Assembly (NCBI GenBank): GCA_947476275.1
Contig: CANJPQ010000025.1
Coordinates: 1-60,601, forward strand
From: Fidelibacterota bacterium
GTDB taxonomy: Bacteria; Pseudomonadota; Alphaproteobacteria; Rhodospirillales; Rhodospirillaceae
DNA: 60,601 nt
Direction of reading: 5' to 3'
The position numbers and the translations under genes were made by a program. This document shows, one piece after another, positions 1-10,919 of the stretch. How positions within the stretch are numbered: the stretch's first letter is position 1; each line of letters begins with the position of its first letter. The notes below the pieces were generated by a model that was not told where the DNA came from, did no database searches, and worked only from the letters and a program-made list of their open reading frames with translations.

Positions 1-525
1 CATAAGGTTCGACGGGTGCACAATCTGGAGACGCGGCGTCTCGACGACCTTGGGCTGCCCCCGGCGGACTATTTGAAGATCGATGTGCAAGGCGCCGAAC
101 TCATCGTGATGCAAAACGGCGAGCGCACGCTGGCGTCGTGTCTTGTGATCGATACCGAAGTCGAATTCGTCCCGCTCTACAAGGACCAGCCCCTTTATGG
201 CGACGTCGACGCCTATCTCCGCAGTCGCGGGTTTCTCCTGCACACCTTGCCGCTGATCGCGGGGCGCTGCTTCAAGCCGTTCATGCAAAACGACCCCTAT
301 GCGGCGCTGCGCCAGTTGATGTGGGGTGATGCAACGTTTGTCAGGGACATCCGGCGTCTCGGCGAACTGTCGACACCGCAGCTTGTGAAGTTCGCCGTCA
401 TGGCCCATGACTTCTACGGATCGTACGATCTGTGTCTCCGCCTCATGATCGAACTCGACGGACGCATCGGCGCTGGATCTGACCTCGAAGGCCAGTATCT
501 CGAGCGCATGCCTCCCGAAACCTAA
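1..525 (+). CDS. FkbM-like SAM methyltransferase, C-terminal part (cut by window edge)
   Basis: The reading frame is open from base 1, so the gene begins upstream of the window and only 174 residues are visible. They carry the second half of an FkbM-type methyltransferase fold: LKIDVQGAEL, the Asp/Glu strand typical of the family, then a helical tail. The protein is clearly paralogous to the next gene; both have the blocks EVEFVxLYKxQPLYGD, RCFKP and the spacing between them. Family members usually O-methylate sugars or other small hydroxylated substrates, often in polysaccharide or glycolipid synthesis; the substrate here is unknown. The next gene starts 17 nt after the stop, so the two are probably co-transcribed. 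Confidence 0.85.
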   Translation, partial: HKVRRVHNLETRRLDDLGLPPADYLKIDVQGAELIVMQNGERTLASCLVIDTEVEFVPLYKDQPLYGDVDAYLRSRGFLLHTLPLIAGRCFKPFMQNDPYAALRQLMWGDATFVRDIRRLGELSTPQLVKFAVMAHDFYGSYDLCLRLMIELDGRIGAGSDLEGQYLERMPPET

Positions 526-542
526 CGGGGACCAGTGGCCGC

Positions 543-1379
543 ATGCCGATCGCGACGTTGTACGACCTTCTGACGGATGCCGAGCCTCTGATCGTCATCG
601 ACGTCGGCGCAAGCGACAACGGCGGCCTGCCGAGCTACTACAAGCCCGCGACGGCTCCCCACACCCGCGTTTTTGCCTTCGAGCCCAATCCTGCGGAGTA
701 CGAGAAACTGAAGGCCGCGCCGCAGCCGGGGCGAACCGTGCTGCCTTACTTTGTCGGCGACGGGAAGCCCGGTATCTATCACGAGACAAATCGCGCCATT
801 ACGGGGTCGCTCTATGAGCCCAACGCGGAACTCATGGAGAAATTCCAGGCGATCGCCGAATTCACCACCCTGGTGGCCAAACATCCCACTGAGACGATGC
901 GCTTGGACGACATTACGGAAATCGAAGATGTCGATTTTCTGAAGTTAGACGTCCAGGGCGGTGAGCTCGACGTGATGAAGCACGCTGGCCGGCACCTGTC
1001 CCGCGCGGTCGCGGTCCAAAGCGAAGTCGAATTCGTTGAGCTCTACAAAGGTCAGCCTTTGTATGGCGATATCGACGTGTTTCTGCGCGGTGCGGGATTC
1101 AGCTTTCACACCTTCCATGATCTGTCCGCCAGGTGTTTCAAGCCGCTGCGCAACAAACAGGATCCCTATGCCGGCATTCGGCAGATCATTTGGGGCGATG
1201 TGATCTACGTGAAGGATTTCATGAAGCTCTCTCTGCTTCCGGATAAGAAGCTTCAGAAGCTAGCGATCATCGCGCACGATATCTTTGGATCCCTCGATCT
1301 GTGTCACTACGTTCTGCAAGAGCTGGATCAGCGACGTCAGTCGCATTTCGCCGACAGCTATATGGAACGGCTACGGTAG
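543..1379 (+). CDS. FkbM family SAM-dependent methyltransferase
   Basis: This 278-residue protein has an N-terminal SAM-binding strand (LIVIDVGASDNGG, about residues 16-28), a central FAFEPNPAEYEKL segment for the ribose-binding acidic residue, and the FkbM hallmark FLKLDVQGGELDVM near residue 140. It looks complete. The ATG at 543 puts the SAM motif at the usual distance from the N-terminus. It is a tandem paralogue of the preceding partial gene and follows it by 17 nt. A strong hairpin lies just after it. The substrate cannot be read from the sequence; a glycan or lipid hydroxyl is the family norm. Confidence 0.88.
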   Translation: MPIATLYDLLTDAEPLIVIDVGASDNGGLPSYYKPATAPHTRVFAFEPNPAEYEKLKAAPQPGRTVLPYFVGDGKPGIYHETNRAITGSLYEPNAELMEKFQAIAEFTTLVAKHPTETMRLDDITEIEDVDFLKLDVQGGELDVMKHAGRHLSRAVAVQSEVEFVELYKGQPLYGDIDVFLRGAGFSFHTFHDLSARCFKPLRNKQDPYAGIRQIIWGDVIYVKDFMKLSLLPDKKLQKLAIIAHDIFGSLDLCHYVLQELDQRRQSHFADSYMERLR

Positions 1380-1394
1380 GACGGGGGCACGAGA

Positions 1395-1424
1395 AAGGGC
1401 CCACAGCGTATGCTGCGGGCCCTT
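1395..1424. terminator. Bidirectional hairpin between convergent genes
   Basis: Arms AAGGGCCC and GGGCCCTT enclose an inner CAGC/GCTG stem with a GTAT loop. It lies between the end of the FkbM gene (+) and the end of the molybdenum hydroxylase gene (-). A short T-rich stretch follows on the minus strand. Confidence 0.7.
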
Positions 1425-1453
1425 GATGTCGCGCGTTTCAGGTCGCGCCCGGC

Positions 1454-3604
<2,151 letters not shown>

Positions 3605-3785
3605 GGCGAACCTCGGGCTGGAGACACCGGTCTATTCACGTGCAACCGCGGGTCATGAAAGTCAAGGAACGCCGCGGAAGGTCAGGGTAACCTGCCAACC
3701 AATCCGTGGATACGGCTGCAAATCTTGCACGTCGGCAGGGGATATCGATGTCCAGGGGCCCACACCCGGTGAGAGAATAGGCACT

Positions 3786-4814
3786 ATGACCGAAACGCCT
3801 GCCAAAACTGGTTCTTCTGACACAAAGACGGCTGATACGTTCGCCTGGCTCCTCGGGGTCGCGTTCTGTCTGGGATACGTCGTCCTGGTCGCCGCCGTTG
3901 CCCCGCTTTTGGCGCCCGTTGCGTTCAAGCCCGACATGGGGTTCCTGGACTATGTTTGGAAGCTCCCCGACCCGACCGCCCTGAGCCACGCCACCGCCTG
4001 GGGCGGCTATCTGCTCCATCAGGTGACGATCTGGGCGCTCATTTATCGGGCGCAGTCGCAAGGGCTGAGCTATGGGCGCGTGCTGCACCCGGTGAACGTG
4101 ATGGCCCTGGCGGCCAATGGAGTCTTCATCCTGCTGCATCTCGCGCAGACCCACGCCACCTATGACGGCTTGGCGCAAGACACCCCGATCTGGGCGTCAC
4201 AGGGCTCCGTCATCATCATGCTGGTGATGATCCTGATCATGGAGAACCAGCGCCGCGGGATGTTCTTCGGCAAGAGCGCCAACATCCCGGAGGAAGCCGG
4301 CCGGGTCTTGCGCAAGTACCACGGCTACGTCTTCTCCTGGGCGCTGATCTTCACGTTCTGGTACCACCCGATGGAGTCGACCTACGGGCACTTGGCGGGC
4401 ACTTTCTACACGACGATCGTCATGCTCCAGGGCAGCCTGATGTTCACCCGCATGCACGTAAACCGCTGGTGGACCATGAGCCTCGAGGTCCTCGTCCTAT
4501 TTCACGGCACGTCCGTGGCTTTGATGTCGGCGAAAGGGGCCTGGGCGCAGTTCTTTTTCGGCTTCGCGGCGATGTTCATCGTCACCCAAATGCATGGTCT
4601 CGGCCTGAAGCGCTGGCAGCGCTGGGCCTTCGTCGGTGCCTATGGTGCCGGTGTCGGCGTAACGTACCTGTTCCGTGGCGTCGGCTTGTTCGCCGAGATC
4701 ATTCGCGTGCCGGCGGTGGAATACATGCTGGTGTATCTGTTCGCGCTGGCGATCTGGCTCGGCCTGTTGGCGGCCGACCGCCTTATTGCGAAGCCTGCGC
4801 CTGCGGCCGGCTAA
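3786..4814 (+). CDS. Multi-span membrane protein, unknown function, histidine-rich
   Basis: I do not recognise the family. The 342-residue protein has about ten predicted membrane spans starting near residue 19 and a hydrophilic N-terminal tail (MTETPAKTGSSDTK). Histidines cluster in or beside spans: HLAQTH, FWYHPMESTYGH, TRMHVNRWW, FHGTS and QMHG. Such a pattern would fit heme or metal binding or a catalytic membrane domain, but this is inference. The frame is open further upstream; the ATG at 3786 is chosen because it gives a normal hydrophilic N-terminus before the first span. The gene is divergent from the molybdenum hydroxylase (182 bp apart), and its 3' end overlaps the convergent hydrolase gene by 32 bp. 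Confidence 0.75.
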   Translation: MTETPAKTGSSDTKTADTFAWLLGVAFCLGYVVLVAAVAPLLAPVAFKPDMGFLDYVWKLPDPTALSHATAWGGYLLHQVTIWALIYRAQSQGLSYGRVLHPVNVMALAANGVFILLHLAQTHATYDGLAQDTPIWASQGSVIIMLVMILIMENQRRGMFFGKSANIPEEAGRVLRKYHGYVFSWALIFTFWYHPMESTYGHLAGTFYTTIVMLQGSLMFTRMHVNRWWTMSLEVLVLFHGTSVALMSAKGAWAQFFFGFAAMFIVTQMHGLGLKRWQRWAFVGAYGAGVGVTYLFRGVGLFAEIIRVPAVEYMLVYLFALAIWLGLLAADRLIAKPAPAAG

Positions 4815-5790
4815 GCACGGCGTCGAAAAACATCCCGATACAGCGGTCGTGATACGGCGCCGGATTGTCCGCGGCGTGAAAGCCCACATGCCCGCCGCCG
4901 GGCGACATCAGCAACGTCACCGCGCCGGTGTTCGGAAATGCGGCGTTGGAGAGCGCGTCGGGCGGTATCCACGGATCGTCGGCGGCATGCACGATCAGCG
5001 TCGGCGTTTCGATCTGCCTCAATCGCGGACCGGCGGATGACCGCGCGTAATAGTCTTCCGCATTCGCAAACCCATTCGTCGGCGCGACGATGCGATCGTC
5101 GAAGTCGTAAACCGATTGGATTTCCGCGATCAGGTCCGCCGTGACGCGTACATCGCCCGACGCCGCGGCGTCGGCCTTCATCTGCTTGAGCAGGTGGCGG
5201 TGATAGATCCGGTTACGCGGCCGCATGATGCACATCTGCGCCGCCTTCAGATCCACCGGTGGACTCACCGCCGCTGCGGCGCGCACGAAGGGCGGTGGTT
5301 CCTCCGCCATGAACTTGAGCAGCATGTTGCCGCCCAGGGAGGCGCCGACCAGCAACGCGCCATGCTCCTTAAGCGCCGACGGGAGCGCCGCCAGCGCCTC
5401 GCGCAAATCCCGGCTGCGTCCGGCGTGATAGTGGCCCTGGCTGCTGCCCAGGGACGGGCCCGCGCCGCGCAGGTTCATGCGGATCACGGGGAACCCGCGT
5501 CCGAGGTGATACGCCGCGCTGGTCTGGATATTGCGGCTGTTCTCGTCGCCGGTCAGGCCGTGGATAAGCACGATCGTCGGCTTGGCCGTCATGTGCCCCG
5601 GCACATTCACGGACGCCCACAGCTGATCGCCGTCCGCCAGGGGCAGCTTCAACCGGGTCGCCGGGGCGAGATGTGGGTCCGACCACCGCAGCGTGTTTCG
5701 CACAGTCTGAAGATCGCCGCCGATCCAGGGAAAGCGGTCCCGGAAGGGCGGAAAGGGCAGGCGGGCAGGGCCGCGGACGGAGGGATTCAC
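4783..5790 (-). CDS. YheT family alpha/beta hydrolase
   Basis: This 335-residue alpha/beta hydrolase resembles the E. coli YheT group (ABHD1/3-like). The oxyanion strand is VLIHGLTGDENS, the nucleophile elbow is VGASLGG with Ser151, and the acid and His are in HAADDPW (about Asp271-272) and GGGHVGFH (His301). The N-terminal block with GGDLQTVRNTLRW is typical of YheT. Members are esterase-like; substrates are largely undefined, with lipids or short-chain esters suspected. There is no signal peptide, so it is probably cytoplasmic or peripheral to the membrane. Its last 32 bp overlap the convergent membrane protein gene, and its start is 72 bp from the divergent Mpo1-like gene. Confidence 0.9.
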   Translation of the reverse strand: MNPSVRGPARLPFPPFRDRFPWIGGDLQTVRNTLRWSDPHLAPATRLKLPLADGDQLWASVNVPGHMTAKPTIVLIHGLTGDENSRNIQTSAAYHLGRGFPVIRMNLRGAGPSLGSSQGHYHAGRSRDLREALAALPSALKEHGALLVGASLGGNMLLKFMAEEPPPFVRAAAAVSPPVDLKAAQMCIMRPRNRIYHRHLLKQMKADAAASGDVRVTADLIAEIQSVYDFDDRIVAPTNGFANAEDYYARSSAGPRLRQIETPTLIVHAADDPWIPPDALSNAAFPNTGAVTLLMSPGGGHVGFHAADNPAPYHDRCIGMFFDAVLSRPQAQASQ

Positions 5791-5862
5791 GCCGACGATT
5801 CTGGCCTGCTTGTGGCAACAGCGCTAGGCTGTTTCCTGTCCTCCGCGACAGGGAGCACCGCC

Positions 5863-6366
5863 ATGCGCGCCTGGGTTCTCGAGCAGCTTGCCATGTATGC
5901 GGCCTATCACCGCGACCGGCGCAATCAGGCCACACACCATCTCGGCGTGCCGATGATCGTGTTCGCCCTGCTGCTCGCCAGCAACCAGGTGGTCCTCGCC
6001 GACATCGGGGCGGCGCGCATCACGGCCGGGCAACTTCTGTTGGGCGGGCTGATGGCGCTCTATCTCGGCAGCGTGCCGCTCATCGGGATTTGTGCCTCAG
6101 CCTTCTATGCGGTGATTTACGCGCTGGTATTGCGTGTCCCCGCGGACTGGATCTGGCCGGTCACAGGCGGGGCGTTCGTGCTCGGCTGGATCGTTCAGTT
6201 CGTGGGGCATGGGTTCGAGGGCCGCCGGCCCGCGTTCCTGGTCAATTTGGCCCAGGTTTTCATGGCGCCGGCCTTCCTGATTGCGGAAATGCTGTTCGGT
6301 CTCGGCCTCGCCCGGCCGCTCGCCGCCGACCTCACGCGCCGTGCAGAAAAGTACGCTGTTTCGTGA
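5863..6366 (+). CDS. Mpo1/DUF962-like membrane protein
   Basis: This 167-residue protein matches the DUF962/Mpo1 pattern (yeast YGL010W). An N-terminal stretch MYAAYHRDRRNQATHHLGVP precedes a hydrophobic segment, further spans follow, and a late WIVQFVGHGFEGRRPA block carries the conserved His. Yeast Mpo1 is an Fe(II)-dependent dioxygenase in phytosphingosine alpha-oxidation; the conserved His residues of that family (YH, HH, GH) are all visible here, but the bacterial substrate is unknown. The frame extends upstream; the ATG at 5863 has a GGGAG ribosome site and gives the standard family N-terminus. Confidence 0.82.
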   Translation: MRAWVLEQLAMYAAYHRDRRNQATHHLGVPMIVFALLLASNQVVLADIGAARITAGQLLLGGLMALYLGSVPLIGICASAFYAVIYALVLRVPADWIWPVTGGAFVLGWIVQFVGHGFEGRRPAFLVNLAQVFMAPAFLIAEMLFGLGLARPLAADLTRRAEKYAVS

Positions 6367-6511
6367 GCGACATTAGGGCGTTGGCGCCATGGGAGGGGCG
6401 CAAATTTGCCACTTTACTTCGGCATAAATCGCTCTAGCTTCTGCCGACTTTCACGCATCTGCGAGGCCCGCAGTCACCCGGCCGCGTGGGCCATCGAAGG
6501 AGAAATTGTCC

Positions 6512-6916
6512 ATGAACGTCGCCTTGGTTAAGGGCTCGATCGCAGCACTGATGTGCGGCGGACTTCTCGCCCTCGCGCAGCCGGTCCGCGCGGATGAGGC
6601 AGAAGATTCCACCACGAAGCTCGGGCAACGCGTGTTCCTGGTCTGCCGTTCCTGCCACACCACCGAAGCCGACGGCCGCAATAAGGTCGGTCCGAACCTG
6701 CACGGTCTGTTCGGACGCAAGGCCGGCAGCCAGCCGGACTTCAAATATTCCGACGCGGTGAAGAACTCCGGCATCACCTGGTCCGAAAAGACCATCGACG
6801 AGTGGCTCACCAAGCCCAAGGATTTCCTGCCCGGCAACAAGATGGCGTTCCGTGGCGTCGAGAAGGAAGACGAGCGCAAGGCGCTCATCGCCTATCTCAA
6901 GAAGGAAACCAACTAA
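6512..6916 (+). CDS. Periplasmic class I c-type cytochrome
   Basis: This 134-residue protein has a Sec signal peptide ending around VRA-DEA (residue 27), a heme site CRSCH (Cys45, Cys48, His49), the block [11 protein letters not shown] and a probable Met ligand in GNKMAF (Met111). This is the cytochrome c2/c550 fold used as a soluble electron carrier in the periplasm. An upstream TTG could extend it by two residues, but AAGGAG about 10 nt before the ATG at 6512 favours that ATG. It is followed directly by an intrinsic terminator. It could accept electrons from exported dehydrogenases such as the molybdenum hydroxylase at 1454-3604; this is inference. Confidence 0.93.
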   Translation: MNVALVKGSIAALMCGGLLALAQPVRADEAEDSTTKLGQRVFLVCRSCHTTEADGRNKVGPNLHGLFGRKAGSQPDFKYSDAVKNSGITWSEKTIDEWLTKPKDFLPGNKMAFRGVEKEDERKALIAYLKKETN

Positions 6917-6940
6917 GCCAATTCGCTGGCGAAGGTTGAT

Positions 6941-6970
6941 AAGGGCGGCTCCATAAGAGCCGCCCTTTTT
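6941..6970 (+). terminator. Intrinsic terminator after cytochrome c gene
   Basis: Perfect arms AAGGGCGGCTC and GAGCCGCCCTT with a short CATAA loop are followed by a T-run, 25 bp past the cytochrome stop codon. Confidence 0.92.
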
Positions 6971-7055
6971 CGTGTGTCGTCGGGCAGAAGCCCCGCCCCA
7001 GACCGCTGCCCTGTTTCCATTCGGCAGCAAGGAAGACTATTCTATTCCCGGGGAC

Positions 7056-7868
7056 ATGAGGCGAGGGGCGAGGGGAATGGCGCGCGGGCAACCGTGCTTT
7101 GCACAATCGCAGGCGTTGTCCTGGAAGGCGCGGAAACTCGGCGGCGTTGCCGTCGAGACCAAAGCGCTGAGCTGGGATCAACGCACCGGTGCCGCGACGC
7201 AGCTTCTGCGTCTGCCGCCCGAGTTTTGGCGCGCCGGTCCGGCGGCCTTCGCGGTGGCGTGCGAGTTCTATGTCCTTCAGGGATCGTTCAGCTTCGGTGA
7301 TGTGACCTACGCCCGGGATTCCTACGCTTACTTGCCGGCGGGTTTAGGCTGGTCCGGATGGCACTCCCGCGACGGTGCGGTGGTACTGGTCATGTCCGAC
7401 GGCGGCGTGGAGATTGGCGTGCCACGCGATATCGATGCCGACGATGCCGTGGTTCACGCGAGCGCCTCACAGACGGCATGGAGCGCGGTAAGTCCCAGCC
7501 GCGCCAGGTCGGCAGCAACCTACTTCGCCAAGGCGCTACGCGGCGACGAAGACTCTTCCGCGCAAACATTCCTCTGCGCTGCCTTGCCGCACGTCACGCC
7601 GCGCCCGGCCGCGGGCGGTAGCAGGGAAGCGACCGCGGAGATCTTCTGTCTCTCAGGCAATTTTCAGTTGGAAGATCTCGGCAACGGTGGACCCGGCACC
7701 TACGCTTGGACGCGCGGATCGAATTGGGCGCCGCCCCGCACGGAGACCGGCTATAGCCTGCTTGTGAGGATGCAGCGTCCGCGCCTTGCCGCCCACGTCG
7801 GCGAACGCATCGCCGCCGCGGCGCCGCGCACGGATGACGGGCCGATACTGCTTTCCGAAGGTTGGTGA
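7056..7868 (+). CDS. Cupin-domain protein (DUF4437-like)
   Basis: This protein of about 270 residues holds a bicupin-like fold. The first half has the pattern TGAATQLLRLPPEF, CEFYVLQGSFSFGD and YAYLPAGLGWSGW, as in DUF4437/ChrR-type cupins. The second half repeats a weaker version (EIFCLSGNFQLEDL). Most of the histidines usually used for metal binding are not evident. No function can be assigned. The start is uncertain: the frame opens at 6972 inside the preceding terminator, and ATGs at 7056 and 7077 are the plausible starts. The following methyltransferase begins 6 nt after the stop, so the two are probably co-transcribed. Confidence 0.72.
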   Translation: MRRGARGMARGQPCFAQSQALSWKARKLGGVAVETKALSWDQRTGAATQLLRLPPEFWRAGPAAFAVACEFYVLQGSFSFGDVTYARDSYAYLPAGLGWSGWHSRDGAVVLVMSDGGVEIGVPRDIDADDAVVHASASQTAWSAVSPSRARSAATYFAKALRGDEDSSAQTFLCAALPHVTPRPAAGGSREATAEIFCLSGNFQLEDLGNGGPGTYAWTRGSNWAPPRTETGYSLLVRMQRPRLAAHVGERIAAAAPRTDDGPILLSEGW

Positions 7869-7874
7869 ATCCTC

Positions 7875-8567
7875 GTGACCGAGAATCCACTTAATCTCTA
7901 TGGTGACAGGCTCGTCAGCACGACGGGCCTGCACGGTGGCGATATCTCGTCGCAGCGGGTCGATGAACTAGACCATTGTTCTATCGACTTCGTCGCGCAG
8001 CGGCGCGGTGGCGGCGCCATGCCAGTAGCAGTCGATATTGGCGGCGGTCACGGTGCGCAAGCCCGGCGCATGGCGCGCGCAGGCGCGTCTGCTTTGCTCA
8101 TCGACTTAACCGATCAACAAGCCAGTGCTGAAGACTTCAATCGCGAGCTGGGACGGTCTGCTATTCGGTCCTTCAAAGGGGACGTGCGCGACATCGACGT
8201 CCGCACCCTGTGTCCGCCCTTAGACGTTATCTACTCGCAGCGCATGATGGGGTGCATCCGCTACGCCGAATTGCGTGATCTTCTGAAGGTACTATTTGAA
8301 CATGCCAACCCTGGTGCGCGCTGCTTCCTCTCTGCGAGTGGTCTTGAAACGGAATTCGGCCTTACCTATCCGCACCGCGACTTGCCGGTCGCAGAGCGTT
8401 GGGCATCGATAACGCCCGAAATGGCGGAAAAGCATCAGATGTATGCGCCGGAATGTCTGTACCGCGATTTGGAATTGGCGGAACTGGTCGCCGCGTGCGG
8501 GTTCACGGTTTTGCGTGCATGGCAGTCGACTTTCGGCACACCCAAGGTGATCGCAGAAAAGCTCTAG
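7875..8567 (+). CDS. Class I SAM-dependent methyltransferase-like protein
   Basis: This 230-residue protein starts at a GTG 6 nt after the cupin gene. The SAM-binding strand is AVDIGGGHGAQARRMARAG (about residues 51-69), followed by LLIDLTD for the ribose contact and the later strand DVIYSQRMMGCIRY. The C-terminal half resembles small-molecule methyltransferases. The substrate is unknown. The last 4 nt overlap the end of the convergent maleate-isomerase-like gene. Co-transcription with the cupin suggests a shared small-molecule pathway, but nothing in the sequence identifies it. Confidence 0.75.
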   Translation: MTENPLNLYGDRLVSTTGLHGGDISSQRVDELDHCSIDFVAQRRGGGAMPVAVDIGGGHGAQARRMARAGASALLIDLTDQQASAEDFNRELGRSAIRSFKGDVRDIDVRTLCPPLDVIYSQRMMGCIRYAELRDLLKVLFEHANPGARCFLSASGLETEFGLTYPHRDLPVAERWASITPEMAEKHQMYAPECLYRDLELAELVAACGFTVLRAWQSTFGTPKVIAEKL

Positions 8568-9346
8568 TGTTCGCTGAACAGTGCGCCGAAGCCATCAGCT
8601 TTGTCGAATATCCCGCTGGTGCGCAGGGCGTGCCAATAGCACGCCGTGTTGCAGGCGATCACTGGGATGCCAAGCCAGTCGGACGCTTGCGCCGCGACTT
8701 TGACCGACGCAAGGTTCGTGCCCGGCTGCACAATCACATCCGGCTTGTCTTCGGCAAGGGTGCGTAACCCGGCGATCAGTTCCGCCGCGGTCGTTGCGGC
8801 GATGGCGTATGCCCCTTGGCGCTTCAATCCCAGGACGCGGGTGACCTTGTAGCCGGCGCTGGTGAAGAACCCGTCGACGTGCGCATCTTCCGGCGGCCAA
8901 TAGGGCGTGATCGCGGCCAGCCGTGCGCCCGGTCCCAGCCCCAGCGCTTTGAGCGCGACGAGATAGGCCAGGGACGGCAACACCACGCGCACGCCGGGTG
9001 CGCAGCCGTCCAGCCGCTCCTGCAACAGGCGCGCGCCGTCGAGCGCCCCGCGGAATGTGTCCATGGAGTGCGCCAGGATCACCGCGCTTGGATTGGTGTG
9101 CAGGGCCATGCTGATGGCCTCGGCGATCACCGGAACCTGCGTGTCGATGCCGTCGCGGTAGGACTCGAGATTGCCGCCAACTTTCCCGGGCGGGGTCGGG
9201 CGCATACGGGCGACCTGGTTGGTCACCCCCAGCGGCGCCAGCAATTCAAATTCGGGCTGTGCGATCGTATTCGAGGCCGGGACCAACAGGCCGATTCTAG
9301 CGCGATAGCCGAGTGTGTCCGGGCCTGTGGGTTCGGCTTGGGTCAT
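8564..9346 (-). CDS. Maleate isomerase / arylmalonate decarboxylase family protein (Asp/Glu racemase superfamily)
   Basis: This 260-residue protein belongs to the maleate cis-trans isomerase / AMDase branch: RIGLLVPASNTIAQPEFE at the N-terminus, VILAHSMDTF at the first active-site loop, and VIVQPGTNLAS then IPVIACNTACYWHALR towards the C-terminus. Classical members use one or two Cys in the loops around residues 75 and 190. Here the aligned loops read AHSM and QPGTN, so neither canonical Cys is in place, although Cys residues occur nearby in ACNTAC. A distinct subfamily chemistry is therefore likely. The ATG at 9346 with AGAGG upstream is preferred over a longer frame. Confidence 0.78.
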   Translation of the reverse strand: MTQAEPTGPDTLGYRARIGLLVPASNTIAQPEFELLAPLGVTNQVARMRPTPPGKVGGNLESYRDGIDTQVPVIAEAISMALHTNPSAVILAHSMDTFRGALDGARLLQERLDGCAPGVRVVLPSLAYLVALKALGLGPGARLAAITPYWPPEDAHVDGFFTSAGYKVTRVLGLKRQGAYAIAATTAAELIAGLRTLAEDKPDVIVQPGTNLASVKVAAQASDWLGIPVIACNTACYWHALRTSGIFDKADGFGALFSEH

Positions 9347-9468
9347 GTCCTGGCCTCTCTTGCGACGGCGGGGCGCCAAATTACCGCAGCGTGGTCGTGT
9401 GGCAAGCCCGGCCACGCGACCCCGCGCGCGATGGGTTTAATGGCCGCTCGTTCTATGGGGAGGTTTCC

Positions 9469-10914
9469 ATGACGTCTCGCGCCATCACCCGCCGCACGGC
9501 TCTCGGTTCTGCGGCCGCGGCTTCGACCCTCGCGTCCCTCAGCCGCCCGGTTCATGCGGTCACCCAGAGCGACGTGCTCGTGATCGGCGCAGGGCTTTCG
9601 GGTCTGCGGGCCGCCCTGGATCTCCAGGAACAGGGCCAATCCGTGCAGGTGGTCGAAGGCAATAAGCGCGTCGGCGGGCGTGTGCTGTCGCTCTATGACG
9701 TCCCCGGCAGCCCCGAAGCGGGCGGCAACGGCATCGGCGCGGGATACGGTCGCATGCTCGACGCGGCGACCAAGTACGGCGCCGAACTTCATAACATCGC
9801 GGATCGCGCGCCGCTGATGCTGGCGCGCGACTTGGTGCTCGACGGCCAGAAGATTTCCGAAAAGGACTGGCCCGATCATCCGAAGAACCCGTTCAAGGGC
9901 CCCCTCAAGAAGATCATGCCCTGGTCGATCGTGCCGGTGCTGGCGAGTACCAAAAATCCGCTCGGCAAGAATTACGAGGATTGGTACGACCCGAAGAGCT
10001 TCAATCTCGATATCTCGCTGGCGGATTGGCTGCGCCAGCAGGGCCTCGACGAAGCCGCCATCAATCTCGCCTTCAACACCAACGTCGATCACGGCCAGTC
10101 CGCCGATGAAGTCTCTGCGTTGATGATCTTTTTCGTCTACGCCTGGGGCAACATGCAGCGCGACATCACGCCGCGCGCGACCTATGCGGCCAAGGGCGGC
10201 AACATGCGCATCCCGGAAGCGATGGCGCGGGCGCTGAAGAAAGAAGTGCACTTCAACAAAGCCGTCATCGGCATTCGGTCCGACGACACCGGCGCCGAGG
10301 CCGTCTGCGCCGACGGCAGCGTGTATCGCGCCAAGCGTATCGTGTGCTCTGTGCCCACGGCCGTGCTGCGCACCATGAAGATCGATCCGCTGCCGCCGGC
10401 AATCCAGGCGAAGGCGATTCGCACCCTCGGCTTCCAAATCCTGACCCAGACTCACTTGGTGGCGAGCAAGCCGTTCTGGAACGAGGACGGTATCCAGCCG
10501 AGCATGTTCACCAACAGCCTGTGCGGCAATGTGCTCGCCCAGCACTTCGGCAAGACCCCGGAAGAAGTCACCAGCATCACCTGCTGGGCCCGGGGCTGGC
10601 AGGCGGCGAAACTCGACCGTATGCCGGAAGCCGAGGCCAAAAAGGCCGTGCTGGCGGACTTTGAGCGCATCCGCCCGGCCGCCAAGGGCAAAGTCAGGGT
10701 CGCCGGCTTCAAGTCCTGGTACAAAGACCCCTTCGCCTGCGGCGATTGGGCGGTGTGGCAACCTGGGCAGGTCAAGGAATTCATCTTGCACCTCTCCAAG
10801 CCTCATGGCCGTATCCACTTCTGCGGGGAGCACACGGCGCTGTCGAACCGCGGCATGGAAGGCGCTATGGAATCCGGCGAGCGCGCGGCGCAGGAAGTTT
10901 TGGCAGGCATCTGA
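9469..10914 (+). CDS. Tat-exported FAD-dependent amine oxidase, copy 1
   Basis: This 481-residue flavoprotein begins with a twin-arginine signal (ITRRTALGSAAAASTLASL). The FAD-binding motif is VLVIGAGLSGLRAALDL, followed by VVEGNKRVGGRV, as in monoamine oxidases. The C-terminal flavin block is HFCGEHTALSNRGMEGAMESG. It probably oxidises an amine or a related substrate in the periplasm with release of H2O2 or electron transfer; the substrate is unknown. GGGGAGG 6 nt before the ATG at 9469 fixes the start. A close paralogue follows 5 nt after the stop, so the pair is a tandem duplication in one operon. Confidence 0.9.
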   Translation: MTSRAITRRTALGSAAAASTLASLSRPVHAVTQSDVLVIGAGLSGLRAALDLQEQGQSVQVVEGNKRVGGRVLSLYDVPGSPEAGGNGIGAGYGRMLDAATKYGAELHNIADRAPLMLARDLVLDGQKISEKDWPDHPKNPFKGPLKKIMPWSIVPVLASTKNPLGKNYEDWYDPKSFNLDISLADWLRQQGLDEAAINLAFNTNVDHGQSADEVSALMIFFVYAWGNMQRDITPRATYAAKGGNMRIPEAMARALKKEVHFNKAVIGIRSDDTGAEAVCADGSVYRAKRIVCSVPTAVLRTMKIDPLPPAIQAKAIRTLGFQILTQTHLVASKPFWNEDGIQPSMFTNSLCGNVLAQHFGKTPEEVTSITCWARGWQAAKLDRMPEAEAKKAVLADFERIRPAAKGKVRVAGFKSWYKDPFACGDWAVWQPGQVKEFILHLSKPHGRIHFCGEHTALSNRGMEGAMESGERAAQEVLAGI

Positions 10915-10919
10915 GGCTC

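Noticed and set aside
9343-10833. Long minus-strand frame opposite the first amine oxidase
   Set aside because: Antisense shadow; the plus-strand flavoprotein has clear motifs.
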